DNA from: Caryophanales bacterium UBA4694
GTDB taxonomy: Bacteria > Bacillota_I > Bacilli_A > RFN20 > CAG-288
NCBI GenBank assembly: GCA_002404835.1
Contig: DHKM01000030.1
Span: 13,891 to 28,355, forward strand
Length of the DNA stretch: 14,465 nucleotides
Direction of reading: 5' to 3'
This document shows, piece after piece, positions 1 through 7,289 of this stretch. The translations under genes and the position numbers were made by a program. Below the pieces are notes generated by a model, which was given only the letters and a program-made list of their open reading frames with translations, searched no databases and was not told where the DNA came from. Numbering within the stretch: the first letter of the stretch is position 1; every line of letters starts with the position of its first letter.

Positions 1-517
1 CTTCATAGGCAAACGAAAGATAATATTGTTTTCCATATTGGATGACTAGAGTACATCTCAATATGTTTAATTCTAACATTTTAAATCCTTTGACTTTTGC
101 CTTCCCAATTCCATCTAACGGAACCCAGATATGGTCTATATCTTTTAAAAAAGTGTTGCTGTTATGGTCAACTGGTACTGGGATCGTGATTTTATTCTGA
201 CGATTATCCAGAAAGATAGGAGGCTCATTTGCATAATCGATAGAATGATAGAACTGATCGTATGCGTTCAGAACCACTAGAAATATTAGGTTCTGTTGTA
301 TCTTCACTAAAATCCTGAATCTTCTCATCTTCATAAGCCTGCGGATAAAATCACACGTCTCTTTTTTGCTCGGTTTGTTCTGACAGCGATATCTTCCCCG
401 CAGATAGCGATAGATGAGATTGGTCAAATAAACCTTCATTCTCTTATAGAAGCATGCGACTTTGATTTGGTGGTTGGTCAGATATAGTCTGACTTTTGCA
501 CCTTTGATGATTTTCAT
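1..517 (-). CDS. TnpB / IS605 OrfB-like protein, N-terminal part, cut by window edge
   Basis: The frame from the ATG at 517 stays open for 172 codons to the window edge. The protein starts MKIIKGAKVRLYLTNHQIKV, the usual opening of IS200/IS605 OrfB (TnpB) proteins (K-x-R-L-Y-P-T-x-x-Q). It then has a basic helical stretch, an AYDQFYHS segment like the family's LxxAYxxFF, a PIFLDNRQNKITI segment like PKFKSKKxxxSFxx, and a late IWVPLDGIGKAKVKG / YGKQYYLSFAYE block matching the IPKIGxVKxK / GKYYxSxxxE strand region that precedes the RuvC nuclease domain. The catalytic RuvC part, the zinc ribbon and any omega RNA would lie beyond position 1. TnpB proteins are RNA-guided nucleases carried by IS200/IS605 and IS607 elements. 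An AAGGAG lies 12 nt before the ATG, rather far. Similarity is judged by eye and is divergent; it could be a decaying copy, but no stop or frameshift is visible in this part. Confidence 0.72.
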   Translation of the reverse strand, partial: MKIIKGAKVRLYLTNHQIKVACFYKRMKVYLTNLIYRYLRGRYRCQNKPSKKETCDFIRRLMKMRRFRILVKIQQNLIFLVVLNAYDQFYHSIDYANEPPIFLDNRQNKITIPVPVDHNSNTFLKDIDHIWVPLDGIGKAKVKGFKMLELNILRCTLVIQYGKQYYLSFAYE

Positions 518-741
518 GGTGTCAAGTTTCTCCTTCTATAAAGAATGGACCGCAAGAAATTGGTTTGTCCACAAAAAATCATTTTTTATCTTATATATTT
601 CATTCCACATCCATTGATCAGTTTCGCAACAATATCAGACGTTTTTCCGATAACATATAGATGAATTTCTCACTTATACAATTCTCGTTTTTCAAACACA
701 TTCTGCGAATCAACATCCGATCTTATTTTGTATCACGTAAA
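518..741. other. AT-rich intergenic stretch without a recognisable gene
   Basis: This stretch lies between the TnpB-like start and the smpB terminator. Only very short open frames occur on either strand, and no tRNA, tmRNA or CRISPR-like repeat is visible. It must hold the 5' leader of the TnpB-like gene and, if that gene belongs to an insertion element, possibly the element's left end. I could not find a convincing promoter or a clear subterminal hairpin. Confidence 0.5.
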
Positions 742-773
742 AAGTCCATTCTCTTTTTTGAGAAAATGGACTT
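738..773 (-). terminator. Rho-independent terminator after smpB
   Basis: The arms 742-753 and 760-773 form a 9-bp stem (AAGTCCATT with AATGGACTT), a two-base bulge and three more pairs closing a six-base loop. On the minus strand the hairpin runs straight into TTTTTAC. It lies just past the smpB stop, so it ends the secG-rnr-smpB transcript. The plus strand also has a T run (CTATTTTTC) after the stem, so it may work in both directions. Confidence 0.85.
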
Positions 774-780
774 CTATTTT

Positions 781-1254
781 TCAATATGACCTTTTCAAGG
801 CCCTGCTCATCATTCTTTCATCTTCTCTCTTTTTGATGGTCTCTCTCTTGTCATAGTTTTTCTTACCTTTGGCAAGGGCAATCTGAACTTTGCAGATTCC
901 GTGCTTAATATAGACTCTGACAGGAACAACAGTGAATCCGTCTTGAGAGATTCTTCTTTCAAAGAAATCAATTTGTTTTTTGTGAAGAAGAAGCTTTCTT
1001 GTCCTAGTAGGTTCATGGTTGAAGTTTCCATTTGGTTGATAGACAGGAATGTTCATATTCAGAACATAAGCCTCTCTCTTCTTGATGATGACATAACTAT
1101 CATCCAAAGAGCAATGAGCCATTCGCAGTGACTTTATTTCAGTGCCGACGAGTTCAATTCCTGCTTCTGTAAATTCACTGAGGAAATAATTGAATCTTGC
1201 CTTTCGATTGACACAGACAAGAATTTCATCTGAGCTCTTTTTCTTCTCTGCCAT
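781..1254 (-). CDS. smpB: SsrA-binding protein SmpB (tmRNA ribosome rescue)
   Basis: SmpB binds tmRNA (SsrA), carries it to ribosomes stalled on mRNAs lacking a stop codon, and mimics the codon-anticodon part of a tRNA. The protein has 157 residues, the usual length. Family landmarks in order: NRKARFNYF near the N-terminus, the GTEIKSLR motif, the central FNHEPTRTRKLLLHKKQI block, the strand VPVRVYIKHGICKVQIALAKGKK, and the basic tail NYDKRETIKKREDERMM that reads the empty mRNA channel. The start is 3 nt after the rnr stop, with an AAGGA about 10 nt upstream inside the end of rnr, so translation is probably coupled. rnr-smpB adjacency is conserved in Bacillota and fits the shared role in clearing non-stop mRNAs. 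No ssrA gene is visible beside it in this window. Confidence 0.97.
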   Translation of the reverse strand: MAEKKKSSDEILVCVNRKARFNYFLSEFTEAGIELVGTEIKSLRMAHCSLDDSYVIIKKREAYVLNMNIPVYQPNGNFNHEPTRTRKLLLHKKQIDFFERRISQDGFTVVPVRVYIKHGICKVQIALAKGKKNYDKRETIKKREDERMMSRALKRSY

Positions 1255-1257
1255 TGA

Positions 1258-4140
1258 TCAATCCTTCTTTTCGTCTTTGAAATTACGTTTAAACGGTTTT
1301 CTCGATTTGTTTCCAGAAAAAGGCTTTCTTCCATCCTTCTGATAGTGACCAGAACTTCTTCTAAAATCAGAGCCATTCTTATGGAATGTTCCCTCACTTC
1401 TACGTTCCGAATTTCTACCATGGAAAGAGGAATCATTTCTTCTATCTTTATAGAACAAATCCGAGTTTCTTCTACTATTGCTGAATCCATCTTTACGATC
1501 GCGTTTTTTGAATCCGTCATGGTTTCCATAAGTTTTCTTCCCATGGAAATCGTTGTCTCTGTGATAGGAATTTCTTCCCTTGAACTCTCTGCGAGAGCCT
1601 TCCTGGAATCCATCCTTATCCTTGAATCCATCTTTACGATCACTGTTGCGGACATAGTTCGCGTATCCCTGATGTCCTTCGGTACGAGGCTTTCTGTCAA
1701 ATTTGGAATCTCTTCTACCTGGTCTTCCTTTTCCGAATCCTTTTTTATCGGAGAATTTCCCTTTGGGCATTGAAACTTTTTTCTTTCCGGTATATCCGGT
1801 TCCACTAGGAGTTTCTTCTAAAATATCGTCATTGTTTTCGTCAGAAGGTTTTATCCAAGGCATATCTTCCTGCTTTGGCTTTCTAACATCATGATCAAGA
1901 TAAACTTCTTTTCGTCTATCATCATACCGATCTTTCGAGAATTCACGGCGAGGTCTTCTGGACATCATGGTAAAGTCTTCTTCCTCGTCATTTACTCGGA
2001 TGCCATTCTTGGCAAGATCGGCTCTTGCCTCATCAGATAGCTTGGCTGCATTGATCTTGTAAAATACTGGCGTTGCAAAATCAATTTCCCTATTTTCCGG
2101 ATTGCTGGAAAGAACGGTTACATCAATTGGAGTAGAGATTCCGAAAGAAAGTTCCGGATGATGTTTTCCGACCGCCGCATAAGTTCTATCATCAAAGAAG
2201 AAGACATCGCCATGCATACAATGGAATGGCAAAAATCCTTCGATTCCCAATTCGGTCTCGACAAACATTCCACGTTTTACAAAGCCGGTGACTTTGCCAT
2301 GATAAGTATCTCCGATATGCTGAGTCATATACTTTGCCGATTCGAGGTCGTCTACTTCTCTTTCAATATCTGTAGCACGTGCTTCAGCAGCAGATGTGAT
2401 ATCCCCCATTTTAAGCAAATAGGAATTTAGAGTATCAGGACTATATGGTTTCTTATCAAGAAGATAGTCTTTGACAAGTCGATGGATGATATCATCCGGA
2501 TAGCGTCTGATTGGAGAAGTAAAATGGCAATAATAAGGTTCAGCTAAGCCAAAATGACCTAATGCTTCTGGGGAATATTTGGCCTTTGCCATGGCACGTA
2601 GCATCATATAGGAAACCACGGAACGCATGTTCTCATCTTGGATAGTTTCCAAGAAGGAATTGAGTCTTGCTCCTGAAACATCTTTTTCTCTTGGGAAAAC
2701 ACTAAGGGATTTAGGACTCATCTTTTTGATAAAATCTTTGAAAGATGATAATTTATCCATTGGTGGGAATTCATGAACACGGTAAAGGACGGGAATGTTA
2801 TGTTTCTTGAGAAGTTTTGCGACTTCACAGTTTGCGACAATCATGAAATCTTCAATCATCATTTCCGCTTTTCCCTGAACCTGTTTCTTTACATCCGTCG
2901 GATTTCCGTTCTCATCCAATTTGAATTTCAGTTCAGTTGATTCAAGCTTCAGTGCTCCCTGAAGTGAACGCCTTCTTCGGATTTTCTGCGCACATTCCAG
3001 AAGAATGCGAAGAACTTCTTGAATAGGCTCAGAATATTCTGTTGTTCCATTATCAAAGAACTGATTGACCTTCTCATAGGTCAGTCTTCCATGAGAACGA
3101 ATCACAGAGCGAACAACTTTCGATGCAAATACATTGCCCATAGAATCCATTTCCATGATTACAGTAAGAGTCAGTCTGTCGACTTCCGGATTCAATGAAC
3201 AGATACCATTGCTGAGTTCAAACGGAATCATTGGAACAACACGATCTGCAGTATAAATAGAAGTTCCACGATTAACCGCTTCACTGTCCAAAGCGGAATT
3301 CGGCTTCATATAATGAGTAACATCGGCAATATGAACCATGGCTTCATATCCATTGTTGACTCTTCGAATGGAAACAGCGTCATCAAAATCCTTTGAATCA
3401 TTTCCATCAATGGTCACAACACATTCATTTCGATAATCTTCTCGTCCGTTATATTCTTCGACGGAAAGAGTCTGTGGAATGGACTTTGCCTCTTCCAACA
3501 CTTGTTCGGGAAAATCAATTGGAGCATCATGTTCAGCGATGATCATTTTTATATCAGAGCCTACTTCGGATGCATGAACTAGAATCTTGACGACTTTGAC
3601 AGTAAATACTTGTCCGGAATAACTTAAAATCTTAGCTTCGACCAAGTCTCCCTGATGAAGCTCCAATCCTTCCTCTTTTTTAGAGACAAGAATATCCTTG
3701 CCGCATTCATTAAGATAATCCAAAACAATACTCTCTCTTCCAAGAGCATCCAAAGAATATCTTCCACGGAAGGTATCCACAGGTTTTAGATAATCGATTC
3801 CATGATATAATCCTTGGACCTGTTTGACATAAAGATAATCCCCTACGAGAAGACCATCGGATTCATCTCCGGAAATTTTGATTTCCTCATGTTCCGGAAT
3901 CGTTTCTAAAACAACAAAATTTCTCTTCTTGAGAGTAACTGTTGCAAGTTTGATTCCCTGGTCCTTGATAAGATAATAGTTATTCCCGTGAATTCCGACA
4001 ATTCCCTGATAGAGAAGGTGATTTATCGTTTCCTCAAAATCCTTTTTCTCTTCATTTGTCGCAATGGACAGTTTGTGCATCAGTGCTTTTTTATCGACAA
4101 ATGCACCTTTCAGCTGTTTGATAATTTCGTTTTCGTTCAT
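1258..4140 (-). CDS. rnr: Ribonuclease R with a long low-complexity C-terminal tail
   Basis: RNase R is a processive 3'-5' exoribonuclease that degrades structured RNA and non-stop mRNAs. Layout by residue: a winged-helix-like N-terminus (about 1-60), cold-shock-type OB domains (about 65-220), the RNB catalytic domain with IDGNDSKDFDDA (metal-binding Asp 245, 251, 253, 254) and HFTSPIRRYPD from residue 539, then an S1 domain from about 607 (GDTYHGKVTGFVKRGMFVE). From about residue 725 to 960 the protein is a K/R/D/G/N/S/H-rich tail with regularly spaced Phe/Tyr. Relatives are usually about 700-800 residues, so the tail explains the 960-residue length. The ATG at 4140 is preceded by UUUUAAUUUUUUGAA with no Shine-Dalgarno site, and an in-frame TAA lies 9 nt upstream, so no longer form is possible. 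The next Met (residue 21) would remove part of the N-terminal domain. The gene lies between secG and smpB in the classical order. Confidence 0.97.
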   Translation of the reverse strand: MNENEIIKQLKGAFVDKKALMHKLSIATNEEKKDFEETINHLLYQGIVGIHGNNYYLIKDQGIKLATVTLKKRNFVVLETIPEHEEIKISGDESDGLLVGDYLYVKQVQGLYHGIDYLKPVDTFRGRYSLDALGRESIVLDYLNECGKDILVSKKEEGLELHQGDLVEAKILSYSGQVFTVKVVKILVHASEVGSDIKMIIAEHDAPIDFPEQVLEEAKSIPQTLSVEEYNGREDYRNECVVTIDGNDSKDFDDAVSIRRVNNGYEAMVHIADVTHYMKPNSALDSEAVNRGTSIYTADRVVPMIPFELSNGICSLNPEVDRLTLTVIMEMDSMGNVFASKVVRSVIRSHGRLTYEKVNQFFDNGTTEYSEPIQEVLRILLECAQKIRRRRSLQGALKLESTELKFKLDENGNPTDVKKQVQGKAEMMIEDFMIVANCEVAKLLKKHNIPVLYRVHEFPPMDKLSSFKDFIKKMSPKSLSVFPREKDVSGARLNSFLETIQDENMRSVVSYMMLRAMAKAKYSPEALGHFGLAEPYYCHFTSPIRRYPDDIIHRLVKDYLLDKKPYSPDTLNSYLLKMGDITSAAEARATDIEREVDDLESAKYMTQHIGDTYHGKVTGFVKRGMFVETELGIEGFLPFHCMHGDVFFFDDRTYAAVGKHHPELSFGISTPIDVTVLSSNPENREIDFATPVFYKINAAKLSDEARADLAKNGIRVNDEEEDFTMMSRRPRREFSKDRYDDRRKEVYLDHDVRKPKQEDMPWIKPSDENNDDILEETPSGTGYTGKKKVSMPKGKFSDKKGFGKGRPGRRDSKFDRKPRTEGHQGYANYVRNSDRKDGFKDKDGFQEGSRREFKGRNSYHRDNDFHGKKTYGNHDGFKKRDRKDGFSNSRRNSDLFYKDRRNDSSFHGRNSERRSEGTFHKNGSDFRRSSGHYQKDGRKPFSGNKSRKPFKRNFKDEKKD
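1483..1641 (-). repeat. 18-bp exact direct repeat in the rnr tail
   Basis: The 18-mer GAATCCATCTTTACGATC on the plus strand occurs at 1483-1500 and at 1624-1641. Both copies are in the rnr frame and encode Asp-Arg-Lys-Asp-Gly-Phe on the minus strand. A related KDGF-coding unit lies just beside the second copy, in the stretch encoding KDGFKDKDGF. The pattern suggests that the tail grew by short duplications. Confidence 0.8.
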
Positions 4141-4143
4141 TTC

Positions 4144-4179
4144 AAAAAATTAAAAGGGGAAAGAATTTATCTATCCCCT
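4144..4179 (-). terminator. Terminator or attenuator hairpin between secG and rnr
   Basis: On the minus strand AGGGGA (4179-4174) pairs with TCCCCT (4160-4155). After a T:T mismatch AGA pairs with TCT, closing a five-base loop. The 3' arm runs into TTTTAATTTTTT. The element lies between the secG stop and the rnr ATG and ends only a few bases before that ATG. It probably ends part of the secG transcripts, so that rnr and smpB depend on read-through or on a regulated change of fold. No separate rnr promoter is visible in the 52-bp gap. Confidence 0.7.
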
Positions 4180-4192
4180 AGTCCTCAAATCA

Positions 4193-4450
4193 TTAATGGA
4201 TGTAATCTGCCAGGATTGCCGTGATGAAAAATGCAATCGTGAAGACAGCGGTGATAATCGTCATGATCTTATCAGCGCCTCTTTCCTTAGTACGGGTGAA
4301 AATATTCATTTTCGTTCCACCCATAACGGCAGCAGATGCGCCTTCGGATTTTCCGGATTGAAGAAGAACAATGATGATCATGATGAAGGATAGTACTAAA
4401 AGTACAATTTCAGCAGCAGATGTGCTGGATGCCAAAGTTATTATATTCAT
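4193..4450 (-). CDS. secG: Preprotein translocase subunit SecG
   Basis: SecG is the small third subunit of the SecYEG protein-conducting channel in the cytoplasmic membrane. The protein has 85 residues with two hydrophobic helices (about 12-31 and 60-82). Between them lies the conserved cytosolic loop LLQSGKSEGASAAVMGG, which is diagnostic for the family. The ATG at 4450 has an AAGGA about 10 nt upstream, and a good promoter lies directly before it. It is the first gene of the secG-rnr-smpB unit, the order known from Bacillus (without the yvaK esterase gene found there). A hairpin with a T run follows the stop. Confidence 0.95.
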   Translation of the reverse strand: MNIITLASSTSAAEIVLLVLSFIMIIIVLLQSGKSEGASAAVMGGTKMNIFTRTKERGADKIMTIITAVFTIAFFITAILADYIH

Positions 4451-4467
4451 ATTCTTTGATTCCTTAA

Positions 4468-4503
4468 CTTATATAGTATAAAGATTCTTGTCAATTTTTA
4501 CAA
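4468..4503 (-). promoter_or_regulatory. Sigma-A type promoter region of secG-rnr-smpB (two overlapping options)
   Basis: Two overlapping candidates lie upstream of secG on the minus strand. The first has TTGTAA (4503-4498), a 17-nt spacer and TATACT (4480-4475). The second has a perfect TTGACA (4494-4489) with a 15-nt spacer and TATAAG (4473-4468). The first has the better spacing. No terminator is visible between pmbA and this site, so read-through from the lysS operon could add to secG expression. Confidence 0.7.
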
Positions 4504-4566
4504 GGAACAGAAATCAAGTTTTTTCATCTTTAATCGCTTTCTTTTCAGCAGTCTTCCAAAATCCGA

Positions 4567-5892
4567 TTAAGAACCGGAAATCATGACCTTTTTGACAAGC
4601 ACAGAAGGTAAATAGATACCACCTTGATATTCAATATCCGATCCCAGTTCCTCGACATTCATCATCAGATCTTTGATGTTCCCGGATACCGTTATCATAC
4701 TGACTGGCCTTGCCACTTTACCTTGTTCAATAAGATAGCCGAAGCAAGGAAGAGAAAAATCAAGAGTCTGACCATCCAAACCCGATCCCATGCCGGATAA
4801 TCCCACAATATAGATTCCATCTTTCATTTCTTCGAAAAGTTCATTCCTGGTTTTCTTGCCCGGATCAACGGTAAGAAGCTGAGCACCAGCATTTCCGTCC
4901 CCCACAGAACAGCCATTTGATATGGTTTTAGAATCGTAAGCAGATTCCAGTGACTTGAAGTAAGTCATAAGTTCGCCTTGCTTGATAAAGCAAAAGTCTT
5001 CTGTAGGATATCCATCTGAATCATAGGATAAAGCAGACAAGGAAATCTTGTGGGGATTGTTATAAATAGTAAAACAGGAAGAAACGACTTGGCACCCTAT
5101 TTTGTGTTCAAACAGAGAGAGACCTTTATTTACCGCTTTCTGATTGAAATGAGTCGTAAATGCCGAAAGAAGTCCCGAAAATGTATAAGGAGAAAATACC
5201 GCTTTGCATTTTCGGCTAGAGCAAGATGAAGAGCCGAGAAAATCCAATGATTTCTTTACGGTCTTGTTTATGGTTTTGTTCGCCTTGACCAAAAGATCCT
5301 CCAATGAAAGACCGGATTCTGCTCCACCACTTTCACTTCTCCGGTTTCCCTTTTCATCTTTGGAATGGATAACAAGTCCTAAGCTGTAGACTTTGAAATT
5401 CTTGGAAACTTTCATGCCCAGCGAATCCGCCATCTTGGATTGCATTTCGAATTTTTGGATTTCGATTTCAACGTTTTCAATCCTCGAATCCATTTTCTTG
5501 ATTTTTGGATAAAGGTCCAAACAGGCTTTCTTGATTTCATTCAATGTGGAGTCGATGAATGTACCATCGGCATATTTGACTTTTTTGTATTTCAATCCGC
5601 CAGGGCAATAATATGCATCCTTATACTTCTTTCCATATTTAGCATTTTTGACGATATTGTCTGTAAGATATTCCGGAGTTTCTTTATCTACGATATCCGT
5701 AGAACAATAGGCGATTTTCCCTTTATAGGTTCCTTTACAGACAATGGAATGGGTTTCACCGATTTGTTGACTCTCTACGACATCATTGAAAGTATCTACA
5801 GTAGTTTCGTGATTTTCGTAATAGGCAATTTGGAACGGAGTAATCCCTTTTTCTTCTGCGAGTTTGAAATATTCATCAAATGAGACTCTCAT
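4567..5892 (-). CDS. pmbA: TldE/PmbA-type subunit of the TldD/TldE metalloprotease
   Basis: In the known TldD/TldE (PmbA) complex this subunit has the same fold as TldD but no zinc site. The heterodimer cleaves unfolded peptides; in Escherichia coli it processes microcin B17 and the CcdA antitoxin. The 441-residue protein shows the family layout: an N-terminal domain with THSIVCKGTYKGKIAYCSTD, a central SKNFKVYSLGLVIHSKDEKG (about 160-180), and a C-terminal domain with CKAVFSPYTFSGLLSAF, DGYPTEDFCFIKQGELMTY, and GLSGMGSGLDGQTLDFSLPCFGYLIEQGK. There is no HExxxH motif, as expected for this partner. Its ATG overlaps the tldD stop (ATGA), and an AAGGAGG lies 6 nt upstream (5899-5905), so the two subunits are probably made together. 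It is the last gene of the lysS unit. The substrate is unknown; no peptide precursor gene is visible nearby. Confidence 0.9.
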   Translation of the reverse strand: MRVSFDEYFKLAEEKGITPFQIAYYENHETTVDTFNDVVESQQIGETHSIVCKGTYKGKIAYCSTDIVDKETPEYLTDNIVKNAKYGKKYKDAYYCPGGLKYKKVKYADGTFIDSTLNEIKKACLDLYPKIKKMDSRIENVEIEIQKFEMQSKMADSLGMKVSKNFKVYSLGLVIHSKDEKGNRRSESGGAESGLSLEDLLVKANKTINKTVKKSLDFLGSSSCSSRKCKAVFSPYTFSGLLSAFTTHFNQKAVNKGLSLFEHKIGCQVVSSCFTIYNNPHKISLSALSYDSDGYPTEDFCFIKQGELMTYFKSLESAYDSKTISNGCSVGDGNAGAQLLTVDPGKKTRNELFEEMKDGIYIVGLSGMGSGLDGQTLDFSLPCFGYLIEQGKVARPVSMITVSGNIKDLMMNVEELGSDIEYQGGIYLPSVLVKKVMISGS

Positions 5893-7289
5893 AATTGTCC
5901 TCCTTGACCACCGACAAGGATTTTGGAAACTAAGATTGTCGGTTGACCAGTTTCAACCTCGATTGAACCACTATCCGAAGAACAAAATCCTGGTTCTCTT
6001 CGGCCGTCATCCGCAATCATTGTAATTCGTTTTAGGATTTCATACCCATACCCAACAAATGTTGTCGGTTTTATCATCTTGGTTATCTTACCATCTTCAA
6101 TTAGATAGGCCGTATCACTGGTAAAAACAAATTGATCTGTATTGGGATTCACCTGACCACCTGTGAAATCTTCGCAATAGATTCCGAATTTAACAGATTT
6201 GATGATGTCTTCTTTTTTGGAGATTCCATTAGCAATGTAGGTGTTTGTCATTCTAGTGGTAGGTGGGAAAAGATAACTTTCTCTTCTTGCACTTCCAGTA
6301 GGTTTATATCCATTCCCCATCCGTTTTGCCGTATACTTATCCAACATATAAGAAACAAGAACGCCGTCTTTAATCAACTGATTCTTCGTGGTTTGGTTTC
6401 CTTCATCATCTACAGATAATGTTCCCCATCCATTTTCAATCGTTCCATCGTCATATGCGTTGACAATATCAGAAGCAATTTTAGTTGACATTTTATCTGC
6501 AAAAGGAGAAGTCTTGTTCGAAATAGCACATCCTTCAAGCGGATGACCGCAAGCCTCATGAAACAATACGCCACCTGATCCAGCACCCAATACAACGGGG
6601 AATTCACCACTCGGTCCATCTATAGCTGATTGTAAAGCAATGGAGATTTTTGCAGCATTGAGGCACATCTTTTCAAAATCCGTCTCATCTAGAAGTTCTA
6701 GGCCTTTACTTAGTCCTTTATGCTTATAACTCGATTTCAAAGACTCTCCTCTTTTGGATACAACATTACATACTAATCTTGTCCGAATCCGGTCATCTTG
6801 AGTCATGATAGAATCGGAATTATAAATTTCAACATGTTCTTGAGTCTCGCAAAGTCCTGTTGTTACCTGTTCGATTTCTTCCGAATAAGAGTAGGCAGCC
6901 TTTTCTCCCCGGAGAAGATATCGGAAGATTTTACTTTCATTCAAAAACGAAAAAGGCTTCTCTATCGGTGACCTTACCGGATACTGTTTTTTTACGAGTT
7001 TGTTTACAGTTTTCTTCCTATCACCCTGGAATGCCTCAGCCAATTTTCTTGCAAGAGAAACCATGGCTGCCTTTGTAATATAAGGCGTATATCCATAAAC
7101 AACCTCGTCATCCTTGATAATACGAATTCCTATTCCTCTCGTTCTTGTGATATCAACACCCTGATTTTTCTTATACTTTCTGGTATAAGTTCTTCCCATC
7201 GCATCTTGATAATAGATTTCACTATAGTCTGCACCGGTTTTCAAACATTCGTTCAGCACTTCAAGCGCTGATTTTGCATTTAATATCAT
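5889..7289 (-). CDS. tldD: TldD-type zinc metalloprotease subunit
   Basis: This is the catalytic subunit of the TldD/TldE protease. Counting from the ATG at 7289 the protein has 466 residues. The zinc motif HEACGH gives His244, Glu245 and His249, and the C-terminal GFCSSDSGSIEVETGQP provides Cys436, matching the third zinc ligand of the family. Other landmarks are the TRTRGIGIRII strand near the N-terminus, FPVVLGAGSGGVLFHEACGHPLEG, SYMLDKYTAKRMG and the SARRESYLFPPTTRMTNTYI block. Two ATGs stand in tandem. GGAGG (7295-7299) is 2 nt from the first (7292) but 5 nt from the second (7289), so I take the second. The gene overlaps both neighbours by a few bases, which suggests translational coupling with the hydrolase gene before it and pmbA after it. 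Family members act on unfolded peptides; the substrate here is unknown. Confidence 0.93.
   Translation of the reverse strand: MILNAKSALEVLNECLKTGADYSEIYYQDAMGRTYTRKYKKNQGVDITRTRGIGIRIIKDDEVVYGYTPYITKAAMVSLARKLAEAFQGDRKKTVNKLVKKQYPVRSPIEKPFSFLNESKIFRYLLRGEKAAYSYSEEIEQVTTGLCETQEHVEIYNSDSIMTQDDRIRTRLVCNVVSKRGESLKSSYKHKGLSKGLELLDETDFEKMCLNAAKISIALQSAIDGPSGEFPVVLGAGSGGVLFHEACGHPLEGCAISNKTSPFADKMSTKIASDIVNAYDDGTIENGWGTLSVDDEGNQTTKNQLIKDGVLVSYMLDKYTAKRMGNGYKPTGSARRESYLFPPTTRMTNTYIANGISKKEDIIKSVKFGIYCEDFTGGQVNPNTDQFVFTSDTAYLIEDGKITKMIKPTTFVGYGYEILKRITMIADDGRREPGFCSSDSGSIEVETGQPTILVSKILVGGQGGQL

Noticed and set aside
518..780. Search for a tmRNA (ssrA) gene next to smpB.
   Set aside because: No tRNA-like ends and no tag-coding frame ending in a LAA-type tail are visible, and the space between the terminator and the TnpB-like gene is too short for a typical tmRNA.
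1134..1805. A 223-codon open frame on the minus strand in another frame than rnr, running from the rnr tail into smpB, plus a 142-codon plus-strand frame at 1345-1773.
   Set aside because: The rnr tail uses purine-rich codons (GAN, AAR, AGR) that leave few stops in other frames. The translations are low-complexity and match nothing, while rnr and smpB are certain in their own frames.
4498..4566. A short frame after the pmbA stop, shifted by one base, reading LIGFWKTAEKKAIKDEKT and then a stop, as if pmbA had a frameshifted tail.
   Set aside because: PmbA already ends at the normal place for the family, and about 20 lysine-rich codons in AT-rich DNA are easily chance.
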